Positions 51,524 through 60,845 of a DNA stretch of 64,000 nt are shown here, in pieces. Within the stretch, counting starts at the first letter, position 1. Every line of letters starts with the position of its first letter. Where the stretch lies: assembly GCF_000702945.1 (NCBI RefSeq), contig NZ_JNLE01000005.1, positions 806,001-870,000 on the forward strand, written 5' to 3'. A program made the translations under genes and the position numbers. Source of the stretch: Clostridium sp. KNHs205. GTDB taxonomy: Bacteria > Bacillota > Clostridia > Lachnospirales > Lachnospiraceae. The notes under the pieces are model-generated. The model was not told where the DNA came from. It ran no database searches and saw only the letters and a program-made list of their open reading frames with translations.

Positions 51524-53902
51524 TTACTTAATGAATACTTCTTCTGTATATCGTTTGATATTAGAAGCATTAACGTACTTATTTACTTTGTCCTCTTCCA
51601 ATACAACAAGTGTGGGTGCCTGCATGATTCCGTATTTTCTGGCAAGCTCTGGATTCTCTTCCGCATCCACTGTCATATAGGAGAAATCCTTTAAATATTC
51701 CTTGGCAATCTTACAATTAGGACAGGTCTTTGTCGTAAAGAGCATTGCTTTCTTTTCTTTTGATACAGCAACTTCTTCTTTTAATACCTCACTGCTGCTT
51801 ATTACAGTTCGAAAGCCTGTCATTTTTCTGGATTTATTTACTTCATAGACCTTACGGTTCTTATACTCCTGTGATTTTCCTTCATTCCAGTTCTGAACAG
51901 GTCTGTAATATCCGGTGATACGGGAATATACTTCCGCTGACTGTCCGCAATGAGGACAGGTAAACTGCTCACCGCTTAAGTAACCGTGGTCACGGCAGAT
52001 AGAATAGGTGGGTGAAAGGGTATAATAAGGCAGTTTGTAATTCTCCGCAATGGTCTTGACCAGCTTGGCGGCTGCCTGCCAGTCGGGAAGCTTCTCCCCT
52101 AAAAAGGCATGGAATACAGTTCCTGAGGTATAAAGTGTCTGAAGCTCATCCTGTATATCCAGGGCTTCAAAAACATCTTCTGAAAATCCTACCGGTAAGT
52201 GGGAACTGTTGGTGTAATAAGGTGTATCTCCTTCATTTCCCGCTGTTTTAATCTCCGGATAATGCTTCTTATCGTGTTTTGCAAGACGGTAGCTGGTGGA
52301 TTCAGCCGGTGTTGCCTCCAGATTAAAGAGGCTGCCGTACTTCTCCTGGTAATCGGATAAACGCTCTCTCATATGATTTAATACCTTAACACTGAAGGCT
52401 TGTGTCTCTTCATTTGTCATATCCTTTCCCAGCCAGGTTGCATTGAGTCCGACTTCGTTCATTCCAAGCAGGCCGATGGTTGAGAAATGGTTGTCAAAGG
52501 TGCCAAGATAGCGTTTGGTATAAGGGTAAAGTCCTTCATTTAAAAGCTTTGTTATAACGCCACGTTTCACATGGAGGGAACGAGCGGAGATATCCATCAT
52601 TCTGTCCAGCCGCAGGAAGAAATCCTTCTCAGAATCAGCCAGATATGCTATACGGGGCATATTAATAGTTACTACACCAATGGAGCCGGTACTTTCACCG
52701 GAACCGAAGAAACCTCCGGTTTTCTTTCTGAGTTCTCTTAAATCCAGACGAAGTCTGCAGCACATGGAGCGAACATCACTGGGTTCCATATCACTGTTGA
52801 TATAATTTGAGAAATAAGGTGTTCCGTATTTTGCTGTCATTTCAAAAAGAAGACGATTGTTCTCAGAATCAGACCAGTCAAAATCTCTTGTTATGGAATA
52901 GGTGGGAATAGGATACTGGAAGCCTCTGCCGTTGGCATCACCTTCAATCATTATTTCAATGAAAGCTTTATTCACCATATCCATTTCTTTCTTACAGTCT
53001 TTATAGCAGAAATCTGTTTCCTTACCGCCTACGATACAGGGCAGCTCTGCAAGATCTGCCGGCACTGTCCAATCCAGCGTAATGTTGGAAAAGGGTGCCT
53101 GGGTTCCCCAGCGGCTGGGGGTATTTACTCCGTAAATAAAGGATTGTATACATTGTTTTACTTCCTTATAGGACAGGTCATCTATTTTAACAAAAGGAGC
53201 CAGATAGGTATCAAAGGAGGAGAAAGCCTGTGCTCCGGCCCATTCATTCTGCATGATACCAAGGAAATTGACCATCTGATTACAGAGGGTGGACAGATGG
53301 CTTGCAGGGGAGGAGGTAATCTTTCCAGGTATTCCTCCAAGGCCTTCCTTAATTAACTGTTTTAAGGACCAGCCGGCACAGTAACCGGTGAGCATGGACA
53401 GGTCATGTAAATGAATATCTGCATTTCTGTGAGCTGCTGCTACTTCTTCATCATAAATTTCAGACAGCCAGTAATTTGCTGTAACCGAACCGGAATTATG
53501 CAGAATTAGTCCTCCTACGGAATAGGTAACTGTGGAGTTCTCTTTTACACGCCAGTCCTCTTCTTTTACATAACTGTTAACGATTTCTTTATAATCCAGG
53601 ATGGTGGATTTCATATTACGGATTTTTTCCCTGTTCTTACGATAAAGGATATAGGCTTTGGCTACATCAGTATAGCCTGTCTGTTCAAGGACATGTTCCA
53701 CACTGTCCTGTACATCTTCCACTGTAATCTTATCTTCCTTTATCTTCTGCTGGAAATCTGCTGTTACTCTGAGTGTCAGCAAATTTATGATATCACCCGT
53801 ATAGAATTTTTCCGTTGCCGTAAAGGCCTTTTCAATTGCTCCGGATATTTTAGCCAGATTAAAATCGGCTATTTCTCCATCTCTTTTTACAACCTGAATC
53901 AT
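51524..53902 (-). CDS. nrdD: Anaerobic ribonucleoside-triphosphate reductase fused to a glutaredoxin-like domain
   Basis: NrdD reduces ribonucleotides to deoxyribonucleotides by glycyl-radical chemistry without oxygen. An N-terminal ATP cone (MIQVVKRDGEIADFN) is followed by the class III barrel. Near the end, CRDHGYLSGEQFTCPHCG is a zinc site with one Cys replaced by His. RITGYYRPVQNWNEGK carries the radical glycine. After about residue 715 a separate approximately 75-residue thioredoxin-fold domain is fused (TTKTCPNCKIAKEYL, then MQAPTLVV), giving a built-in disulfide reductant. The 792 residues are longer than ordinary NrdD for that reason. No nrdG activase gene lies next to it in this window. 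Confidence 0.95.
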   Translation of the reverse strand: MIQVVKRDGEIADFNLAKISGAIEKAFTATEKFYTGDIINLLTLRVTADFQQKIKEDKITVEDVQDSVEHVLEQTGYTDVAKAYILYRKNREKIRNMKSTILDYKEIVNSYVKEEDWRVKENSTVTYSVGGLILHNSGSVTANYWLSEIYDEEVAAAHRNADIHLHDLSMLTGYCAGWSLKQLIKEGLGGIPGKITSSPASHLSTLCNQMVNFLGIMQNEWAGAQAFSSFDTYLAPFVKIDDLSYKEVKQCIQSFIYGVNTPSRWGTQAPFSNITLDWTVPADLAELPCIVGGKETDFCYKDCKKEMDMVNKAFIEIMIEGDANGRGFQYPIPTYSITRDFDWSDSENNRLLFEMTAKYGTPYFSNYINSDMEPSDVRSMCCRLRLDLRELRKKTGGFFGSGESTGSIGVVTINMPRIAYLADSEKDFFLRLDRMMDISARSLHVKRGVITKLLNEGLYPYTKRYLGTFDNHFSTIGLLGMNEVGLNATWLGKDMTNEETQAFSVKVLNHMRERLSDYQEKYGSLFNLEATPAESTSYRLAKHDKKHYPEIKTAGNEGDTPYYTNSSHLPVGFSEDVFEALDIQDELQTLYTSGTVFHAFLGEKLPDWQAAAKLVKTIAENYKLPYYTLSPTYSICRDHGYLSGEQFTCPHCGQSAEVYSRITGYYRPVQNWNEGKSQEYKNRKVYEVNKSRKMTGFRTVISSSEVLKEEVAVSKEKKAMLFTTKTCPNCKIAKEYLKDFSYMTVDAEENPELARKYGIMQAPTLVVLEEDKVNKYVNASNIKRYTEEVFIK

Positions 53903-54657
53903 AATTTTCCCCCTTTTATTATCATTCCAATCCGTAACTATCTGCTGATACTTCGTCTAAATAACAAGTCTGCATAAGATACTGCACCAAAAAAAATATT
54001 CCTGTTACATGCTTATCTACTTGCAGCTGATATACTTGCACGAATCTGTTTGTGGATTACAAAATTTGTGAATTACATATTTCTCATTCACGCTTCCCCC
54101 AGAATACAATGTGATACTATAATAACAGTCTTTGGCCTTCTTGCCACAGCTGCCACACAGTATCACGTAGTTGGTTCCGTATCAGTCAATTTAGGATTAT
54201 TGATTTGTAAATATGTATTTTCTTCGACCATTTTATGGTTATCACAGCGTTAAACCGCTTGGTAAAATAATAGCAAACTTCTCCTCGCCAGTCAATAAAA
54301 AAATACTATATATATTATTTTGATATAACAACCAAACTATATATAGTATTTTTATATAGTGCCTTTTGCCTATTTATTTTCATGATATCAGACACTTTTA
54401 TAATTAAATTTTAGTTATATATTATTTTAGTAAATTGCTTCTGTTACTCTAATTTCTTATAATATTTTAGTTATTCAGACAATTAATAAGGGAAATCTAA
54501 AAACTGTAGTGTGTCTTAAAACTGCCCGTATCGATCTGGAGATTCCAATATACAGGAGATAGGACCTATCCGTAATTCATAATGAAGATTAAGTTCTCAA
54601 AATGACACCCAGACATAGCTGTTATCTGCTTCTTAAATGCACACCTTTAGAACATCC
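53903..54657. other. 755-bp nrdD upstream region
   Basis: It holds NrdR-like boxes (54304-54350) and, between them and the gene, a possible hairpin (GTGATACT with AGTATCAC, about 54111-54167 and with inner TGGC/GCCA) that could structure the nrdD leader. The side towards hflX (54360-54657) shows no features I recognise. Confidence 0.5.
54302..54350 (-). promoter_or_regulatory. Pair of NrdR-like boxes upstream of nrdD
   Basis: Two similar palindromes, ATACTATATATATTAT and AAACTATATATAGTAT, start 31 bp apart. NrdR binds ribonucleotide reductase promoters at paired sites resembling ACACTATATATAGTGT with about three helical turns between them, so both sequence and spacing fit. They lie about 400 bp upstream of the nrdD start, implying a long leader. 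AT-richness makes chance matches more likely than usual. Confidence 0.6.
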
Positions 54658-55902
54658 TTAAAACATCCCTATCACGTCTCTGGGTACATAAGCTTTGATA
54701 TATATTCCTTCTTCTCTGTAATCCTCTAACAGCAGCTGTCCGTACTTACGGATTATCTGAATCCGTCCTGCCTCCTGATAGGAAAATACCCTCTCTATCA
54801 AGACCTTGCTCTCTCTTAAGAGTTCCTCTATCACATTCAGCAGCTGGTCAAGGCCTTTTTCTTCTCTGGCAGATATCTTCAAGGTTCTGTCTGCTTTAAA
54901 GTCCTTGATAATAATATCCGTCTCCAGCAGGTCCTGTTTATTAAACAAGGTTACAACTGTCTTATCTTTGATGCCCAGATTCCGTAAGGTTTCATAAACT
55001 ACATGCATGTGCTTATAGGCCGATGGATTGGAACTGTCAACCACGTGGAGGATCATATCGGCATATTTCGCTTCTTCCAGAGTGCTTCGAAAAGCTTCAA
55101 TCAGATGATGGGGAAGTTTTCTTATAAAACCTACAGTATCTGTCAAGAGCACCTGTTCTCCGCTTGGAAGTACAATGTTTCTGGTGGTGGGATCTAAGGT
55201 AGCAAACAGCATATCTTCTTCCAGAACACCAGCTCCTGTCAGGTGGTTCAAGAGAGTTGATTTGCCTGCGTTGGTATAACCGACGATAGCAATTACCGGA
55301 ATGGGATTTTTACTTCTCAATTCCCTGGTTGTTTCTCTGGCTTGTTTGACATCCGTAAGTTCTCTGTTTAACTGAGATATCCTGTCTCTTATTAATCTTC
55401 TGTCCACCTCTAATTTCTTCTCACCGGGTCCTCTGGTACCGATACCGCCTCCCAAACGGGATAAGGAATTTCTCATACCGACAAGACGGGTAGCACGGTA
55501 TTTTAACTGCGCAAGCTCTACCTGAATCTTTCCTTCCTTGGTAACCGCATGCTGTGCAAAGATATCCAGAATCAGCATGGTACGATCCATTACTTTCATC
55601 TGCAGAGCATCTTCAAGATTCTTTAACTGGGCAGGTGACAACTCGTCATCGCAAACTACACCCGTAGCTCCCAGTTCCTCTGCCAACAGCCTTACCTCTT
55701 CTATCTTTCCTTTACCGATATAGGTTCCGGGGTGTACGCTTTCCCGGTTCTGGATTACTATCTGAAGGGTTTCTGCTCCGGCAGTCTTTGCAAGCTCTTT
55801 CAGTTCCTCCAGACAATCCCTCGTATCATCTCCCGGACCTGTTTCCACACCAACTAAGATCAGGCGTTCTTCCTGCTCTTTTATATCATACAATTCGCTC
55901 AT
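54658..55902 (-). CDS. hflX: Ribosome-associated GTPase HflX
   Basis: HflX splits stalled or hibernating ribosomes after stress. The 414-residue protein has the N-terminal HflX domain (VHPGTYIGKGKIEEVRLLAEELGATGVVCDDELSPAQLKNLE), the GGIGTRGPGEKKLEVDRR linker, and G motifs GYTNAGKSTLLN, DPTTRNI, DTVGFI and NKQDLL in order. The C-terminal domain ends with IYIKAYVPRDVIG. It may be co-transcribed with the TPR lipoprotein gene 49 bp upstream. Confidence 0.95.
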   Translation of the reverse strand: MSELYDIKEQEERLILVGVETGPGDDTRDCLEELKELAKTAGAETLQIVIQNRESVHPGTYIGKGKIEEVRLLAEELGATGVVCDDELSPAQLKNLEDALQMKVMDRTMLILDIFAQHAVTKEGKIQVELAQLKYRATRLVGMRNSLSRLGGGIGTRGPGEKKLEVDRRLIRDRISQLNRELTDVKQARETTRELRSKNPIPVIAIVGYTNAGKSTLLNHLTGAGVLEEDMLFATLDPTTRNIVLPSGEQVLLTDTVGFIRKLPHHLIEAFRSTLEEAKYADMILHVVDSSNPSAYKHMHVVYETLRNLGIKDKTVVTLFNKQDLLETDIIIKDFKADRTLKISAREEKGLDQLLNVIEELLRESKVLIERVFSYQEAGRIQIIRKYGQLLLEDYREEGIYIKAYVPRDVIGMF

Positions 55903-55951
55903 GGTCGTCTCCCATTCTGGACTGATTATTTTAATAGTTTTGCTATATAGA

Positions 55952-57199
55952 TTATTCTGTTTCTTTCTTTATAATAACAGAGTCTGCAAGCCTGCTCTTT
56001 AGGAATATCGCTTCTTTCTTGGCTGCTTCATCCTCCGGATAGACTTTTAAATAAGCTTCCACAAGCTTATAAGCCTCTTCAAAGCGGTCCAGATGCTCAT
56101 ATACAATAATCTGATTTCTTTTAAGCTCCTGATTTACCGATATGTCATTTACCTTGATACCATCTTCAATATAAACCAGTGCTTCATCATAATTCTTAAG
56201 TTTCATAAGACATTCTGCTGCCTGATTATACGCCCTGCCATTATCGGAACCGCCATCGGTTTCAAGATATTTACCATAATTCGTTACTGCATTTTCATAA
56301 TCCTTCTGCTGCTCATAGATACTTCCCAGATAATAATAGCTCTCTGTAAATCCATTGCCAAAAGCTTCTCCAAACATCTGTATGGCAGTTTCAAAATCAC
56401 CCTTGTAATAAGTTATCTTAGCCATATTAAACTTATCTTCCTCGGTTGTACCGTTTATGGCTGCTGCCTGGTTCAATACTTCCCCTGCACCTTCCTTATC
56501 CTCCATATCAAGGAGCAGAAAATATTTCGCAAGATAATAATCATAATTTGAAGCTTTCAGCTTGATTGCTTTATTATAATCAGCCAGACTCTTCTCATAC
56601 TCACCCATCTTATGGTAAATATCACCTCTATTGATATAAGCCTGGGCATTACTCTTGTTATTTTCTATGATTTCTGTAAAGGTTTTTGCTGCTTCTTTAT
56701 ATAATCCGGATTTCTCCTGAGCTTTACCCTTATAAGATAAAATGTCCTGATTCATATCCTCTAATTCATTTATTTTAAGAGCTTTATTAAAATTTTCTAT
56801 GGCAGAGGCATAATCATAGGCTCGATAGTATGCTATGCCTTCACCTCTGTAGGCTCTTTTGTTATTTTTTCTTACTACTCCGTTGTCTTTATCAAGAATA
56901 CTTCGCTCAAAATTAATAATGGCATCCTCATATCTTTTAAGCTGTATTAAGTTCATAGCATAACTGATATAATAATCCGCTCTTTCTTTATTGCCATCTA
57001 TAGCTTTGGAAAAACTTTCGTCCGCTTTTTCATAATTACCGCTGTTAAAATACGCCTGTCCCTCTTTATAATAATCTCCCGGGGATTTGCCGCCGCACCC
57101 GGTTAGAAGCAATACCGGTATAACTATTATTATAGCCAGTAATTTCCCCGATATATGAAAAGGCAGCCGTGCCCGTTGTATTCCCTTATTATATTTCAT
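55952..57199 (-). CDS. Tetratricopeptide-repeat lipoprotein
   Basis: This 415-residue protein is anchored outside the membrane by a lipobox (LLLTGC near residue 36) after a signal helix. About ten TPR units follow, for example DYYKEGQAYFNSGNYEKADESFSKAI and AQAYINRGDIYHKMGEYEKSLADYNKAIKL. TPRs serve as protein-binding scaffolds; the partner is unknown. The start is the ATG at 57199 behind GGGAGGAAAG; the longer frame to 57235 lacks a site. Confidence 0.85.
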   Translation of the reverse strand: MKYNKGIQRARLPFHISGKLLAIIIVIPVLLLTGCGGKSPGDYYKEGQAYFNSGNYEKADESFSKAIDGNKERADYYISYAMNLIQLKRYEDAIINFERSILDKDNGVVRKNNKRAYRGEGIAYYRAYDYASAIENFNKALKINELEDMNQDILSYKGKAQEKSGLYKEAAKTFTEIIENNKSNAQAYINRGDIYHKMGEYEKSLADYNKAIKLKASNYDYYLAKYFLLLDMEDKEGAGEVLNQAAAINGTTEEDKFNMAKITYYKGDFETAIQMFGEAFGNGFTESYYYLGSIYEQQKDYENAVTNYGKYLETDGGSDNGRAYNQAAECLMKLKNYDEALVYIEDGIKVNDISVNQELKRNQIIVYEHLDRFEEAYKLVEAYLKVYPEDEAAKKEAIFLKSRLADSVIIKKETE

Positions 57200-57335
57200 C
57201 TTTCCTCCCATCTGCGTGACCTGGCACGCATACAAATTAAGGGGGAATGAACCCCCGGCAGTACTCTCACCTCTTTAAAATTATCTAAAATGTACCCTCA
57301 TTTGTCAAGTGAATATAACAGAAAAAGGATGGCCC

Positions 57336-57363
57336 AAATGTGAAATTTTCATACATTTGACCA
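57336..57363. promoter_or_regulatory. Near-palindrome upstream of the TPR lipoprotein gene
   Basis: CAAATGTGAAATTTTCATACATTTG is symmetric with a few mismatches (half-sites CAAATGT and ACATTTG). It lies about 140 bp upstream of the TPR gene start and could be a regulator-binding site or the loop of a terminator. No regulator is suggested. Confidence 0.35.
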
Positions 57364-57378
57364 CCCGACAGAAGCATC

Positions 57379-57414
57379 AGGGAGGATACAGCAGGTGTCT
57401 GCCGCAGCCTCCCT
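57379..57414 (-). terminator. Probable terminator of the sugar-oxidoreductase cluster
   Basis: On the minus strand AGGGAGGCTGCGGCAG pairs imperfectly with CTGCTGTATCCTCCCT across four bases, 13 bp after the last gene's stop. It lacks a clear U-run. Confidence 0.5.
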
Positions 57415-57426
57415 TTGTTTTCTATG

Positions 57427-58506
57427 TTAATTAAAATATACCGTCTTACCAGTTCTGCCTGCTTCATAGATAGCTTCCAATACCTGTGTTACAACAAGTG
57501 CCTGTTCCGGTTTTACCACCAGTTCTTCCCCTTTTGTAATGGCATTATAGAAGATTCTCTGTTCTACATCAGAGTCATTCTCTGTCTTACCGTCAAAGAA
57601 TGCTACACCGCCGGAACCCAGATCCGGTTTCTCAACACACTGTTTATTATATTGTACCCTATTAATTCTAAGGCCTTCCTTCATGTCCGCTCCGGCCCTG
57701 GTTCCGCAAAGACTGACTTTTGCTTCATCCACTTCCAGTGTATTAAGGGCCCAGGAGGCTTCCAGATGAATCGTTGCACCGTTCTTCATTTTGATAAAAC
57801 CGAAAGCAGAATCTTCTACTGTAAAGATTTCCGGATCCCATTCACCAAAGGCATTGCCCTGTTCCTTCTGTTCTGCCAGCTTACGGTACACAGAACCTGT
57901 TACGGATTCTACCTCATAGTTATTCATCATCCAGAGGGTTAAATCAAGTGCATGGGTTCCGATATCGATTAAAGGTCCTCCCCCCTGCTCTTCTTCATTT
58001 AAGAATACGCCCCAGGTAGGTACCGCTCTTCTTCTGACAGCGTGAGCTCTTGCATAATAGATTTCACCAAGATCATCATTGCTGCAGGCTCTCTTAAGGT
58101 AAGTGGAATCTGCACGGTATCTGTTCTGATAGCCGATAGTAAGAATTTTTCCTGTATTATTAGCAGTTTCCACCATTTTCTTTGCATCCTCATAAGTCTT
58201 TGCCATAGGCTTCTCACACATTACATGCTTATCTGCTTCCATGGCATCGATGGATATGGATGAGTGGGACTTATTAGGAGTCAGGACATATACTGCCTGA
58301 ATTTCCTTTTCCTTTAATAATTCCTTATAATCTGTATATACTTTGGAATCAGCTGTACCGAATTCCGTCTTAGCTTTTTCTGCTCTCTCTAGCTGCAGAT
58401 CACAAAAAGCAATGATCTCAAAGTTTCCGTTTCTTTTAATAGCCGGCAGATGTTTACCGTTGGCAATTCCGCCGCAGCCAATAATACCTATCTTTAATTT
58501 ATCCAT
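57427..58506 (-). CDS. Gfo/Idh/MocA family NAD(P)-dependent oxidoreductase
   Basis: This 359-residue sugar or inositol dehydrogenase-like enzyme has an N-terminal Rossmann fold (KIGIIGCGGIANGKHLPAI), the substrate-side EKPMAKT lysine motif near residue 95 and GPLIDIGTHALDLTLWMM with the conserved D-x-G-x-H in the catalytic domain. It is the last of three metabolic genes in a cluster under an AraC-type regulator and is a paralogue of the next gene upstream. I start at the ATG at 58506 (GGGG upstream); an ATG at 58524 is possible. The sugar is unknown. Confidence 0.88.
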   Translation of the reverse strand: MDKLKIGIIGCGGIANGKHLPAIKRNGNFEIIAFCDLQLERAEKAKTEFGTADSKVYTDYKELLKEKEIQAVYVLTPNKSHSSISIDAMEADKHVMCEKPMAKTYEDAKKMVETANNTGKILTIGYQNRYRADSTYLKRACSNDDLGEIYYARAHAVRRRAVPTWGVFLNEEEQGGGPLIDIGTHALDLTLWMMNNYEVESVTGSVYRKLAEQKEQGNAFGEWDPEIFTVEDSAFGFIKMKNGATIHLEASWALNTLEVDEAKVSLCGTRAGADMKEGLRINRVQYNKQCVEKPDLGSGGVAFFDGKTENDSDVEQRIFYNAITKGEELVVKPEQALVVTQVLEAIYEAGRTGKTVYFN

Positions 58507-58533
58507 TGTTTTCCCCGCTTTCAATCTCTAGGT

Positions 58534-59589
58534 CTATTCAAAATCCACAACCTGCTGTTTCTCTGCAGATTCAAAGATTGCTTCCATCAGCCTCATAACT
58601 CTTGCAACTTCAGGCAGCTTAATATTTATTTCTTCTTCGCCCCGAATGGCCTTAATTACATTTCGGTAGAAGTCTCTGATATCACTCTTTACGACGGGAA
58701 GTTCCGTCTTAGCTATGGTGTCTTCTCTTCTGGGAGCCATCGTCTTTGTGAGTCCTGCTGCAGTCTTAACGGGAACTACGTCCTTCTCATTCTGGCCTTT
58801 TGCACTTACGATCTCACCTTTTAAGCTCCAGTCTTCAATGATTGCTGTACCATTGGCACCAAGCATATACCATCTGGGCAGGTTGACAAAATTACTGGTG
58901 CCTACTTCAATGATAACCTCCACTCCGTTTTCAAACAGCAGGCTGGTGGTAAAGCCGTCATCCACCAGCTGGTTGGTAACATGGGTAATGGTTGCGTATA
59001 CCTTGTTAAGCTTAACCCCCTTCAGCATAAGAAGTATCTGATCCAGCAGATGTACCCCCCAGTCCAGAACCATTCCGCCGCCCTGTTCCTTAAGCTGTCT
59101 CCAGTCTCCCGGAATTCCTCTGGAACCATGAACACGTGACTCAATACGGAATACCTCTCCCAGAAGATTGTCATTATATATCTTCTTCATGGTAAGGAAA
59201 TCCTCATCCCAGCGCCTGTTCTGATGTACTGTGAATAATTTTCCTGTTTCCTCCGATGCTGCTATCATTTCCTTAAGATCTTCTGAGTTAAGGGTTACGG
59301 GTTTTTCACTCACCACATGCTTACCGGCTTTCATTGCAGCTATGGCAAGCGGTTTATGAAGGTCATTCGGTGTTGCAATCAGGCATAATTCAACCTCTTC
59401 ATCTGCTAAAAGTTCTTCAAAGCTGGCATATACTCTGATTTTTTTCTCTTTTGCGTATTCCTGTCTTTCTTCCTTGATATCATATATTCCAGCTAATGTA
59501 AGACCATCGATGGATTCTATCAGCTCTCTGTGCCAGTCTCCCATTCCGCCAAGGCCTACAATAGCAATCTTCATATCTTCCTGTAACAT
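58534..59589 (-). CDS. Gfo/Idh/MocA family NAD(P)-dependent oxidoreductase
   Basis: This enzyme of about 351 residues has the dinucleotide fold (KIAIVGLGGMGDWHRELI), the EKPVTLNS motif and GGMVLDWGVHLLDQILLML. The last carries D-W-G-V-H, matching the family D-x-G-x-H. Pairs of such dehydrogenases beside an isomerase-like TIM barrel often oxidise and rework the same sugar ring (for example via 3-keto intermediates); that is inference here. The start at 59589 has AGAGGA upstream. Confidence 0.88.
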   Translation of the reverse strand: MLQEDMKIAIVGLGGMGDWHRELIESIDGLTLAGIYDIKEERQEYAKEKKIRVYASFEELLADEEVELCLIATPNDLHKPLAIAAMKAGKHVVSEKPVTLNSEDLKEMIAASEETGKLFTVHQNRRWDEDFLTMKKIYNDNLLGEVFRIESRVHGSRGIPGDWRQLKEQGGGMVLDWGVHLLDQILLMLKGVKLNKVYATITHVTNQLVDDGFTTSLLFENGVEVIIEVGTSNFVNLPRWYMLGANGTAIIEDWSLKGEIVSAKGQNEKDVVPVKTAAGLTKTMAPRREDTIAKTELPVVKSDIRDFYRNVIKAIRGEEEINIKLPEVARVMRLMEAIFESAEKQQVVDFE

Positions 59590-59724
59590 ACAATTCCTCT
59601 TTCTGGATTCTGGAACTGATATAGTACTGTAAGTAAAGCCTATATACACTTCCTATTCAAGTCTCCTTAATATTGTCTCTGACAGATCTGGTATATTGAA
59701 CCCTTCACTAGCACTACCCTTTTG

Positions 59725-60693
59725 TTATGCCCAGAACATCTGTCCGCGGTCTTCAAATATCAGGACATTCTGAAGGAAGCTGATTGCTTTGGAAAGGCCT
59801 TCCTTTCCTGTCATCAGGCTGTCTTCATGCTCGATACTGATTGCATAATCATAACCGGCCAGTCTTAACTCGGAAATCATTGCTTTCCAGTATTCCTCTC
59901 CATGTCCATATCCAACAGAACGGAAAATCCAGGAACGATTGATTTCATCACCGTAATGAGTGGTATCAAGGACACCGTTTACATTGCAGTTAATAGGGTC
60001 AATCTTGGTATCCTTGGCATGGAAATGGAAGATAGCGCCTTGTTTGCCAAGCTCTCTGATTGCCGCACAAGGATCCATACCCTGCCAGATTAAATGACTG
60101 GGATCGAAGTTGGCACCGATTTCAGGTCCAACTGCTTCTCTTAAACGAAGAAGTGTTTTTGTGTTATATACGCAAAAGCCCGGATGAAGTTCCAAGGCTA
60201 TCTTTATGCCGTGTTCTTTCGCAAAAGCGGCCTTTTTCTTCCAATATGGTATAAGTATCTCATTCCACTGATATTCCAGGGCATGCATATAGTCCTCCGG
60301 CCAGGAGCAGGTCACCCAGTTAGGTGTCTTATCCTCAGGACTTCCGCCAGGGCAGCCGGAAAAAGTATTTACTACAGGAACTCCCAGTTTCTCAGCCAGA
60401 AGAATCGCGTTGGTGAGATCCTCATCAAATTTATCAGCAATCTCCTTAACAGGATGAACCATATTACCGTGAGCGCTTAATGCACTGATCTGTAACTCAT
60501 ATTTTGCTATTGTTGCTTTGAATTCTTCGTATTTTGCCTCATCCTTCAGTAACAGTTCCGCATCACAATGAGCTTTTCCGGGATGTCCGCCGCATCCGAT
60601 TTCAATCATTTGAACTCCTTTGCCATGCAGGAATTCACAAGCCTTATCCAGCGTCAAATCTCCCAGTACTACTGTAAATGTTCCTAATTTCAT
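59725..60693 (-). CDS. Sugar phosphate isomerase/epimerase family TIM-barrel protein
   Basis: This 322-residue xylose isomerase-like barrel has MIEIGCGGHPGKAHCD, metal-site glutamate in IALELHPGF (near residue 171), GANFDPSHLIWQGMDP, the histidine in FHFHAKDTK and the last glutamate in ISIEHEDSLM. The metal ligands are in the usual order, so it is probably an active isomerase or epimerase (or keto-sugar hydratase/lyase). It is the first metabolic gene after the AraC regulator gene, with an AAAGGAGGTAAC site. Confidence 0.88.
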   Translation of the reverse strand: MKLGTFTVVLGDLTLDKACEFLHGKGVQMIEIGCGGHPGKAHCDAELLLKDEAKYEEFKATIAKYELQISALSAHGNMVHPVKEIADKFDEDLTNAILLAEKLGVPVVNTFSGCPGGSPEDKTPNWVTCSWPEDYMHALEYQWNEILIPYWKKKAAFAKEHGIKIALELHPGFCVYNTKTLLRLREAVGPEIGANFDPSHLIWQGMDPCAAIRELGKQGAIFHFHAKDTKIDPINCNVNGVLDTTHYGDEINRSWIFRSVGYGHGEEYWKAMISELRLAGYDYAISIEHEDSLMTGKEGLSKAISFLQNVLIFEDRGQMFWA

Positions 60694-60845
60694 AAGTTAC
60701 CTCCTTTACCTTCTAAGCAAATGTCACTTTGTAACATCATGTATAAAAGCTTTCCTTCGACTTCTATGTTGATACTACAATCATATTATTTCCCAGCATA
60801 AATTTCTATAGATGTATTGCTGAATAGTCATATTATTTTGCTATA

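Noticed and set aside
57415..57942. Long antisense frames (175 codons here, 152 codons at 56,093 and 175 codons at 45,699)
   Set aside because: All lie opposite well-supported genes, have biased composition and no ribosome sites.
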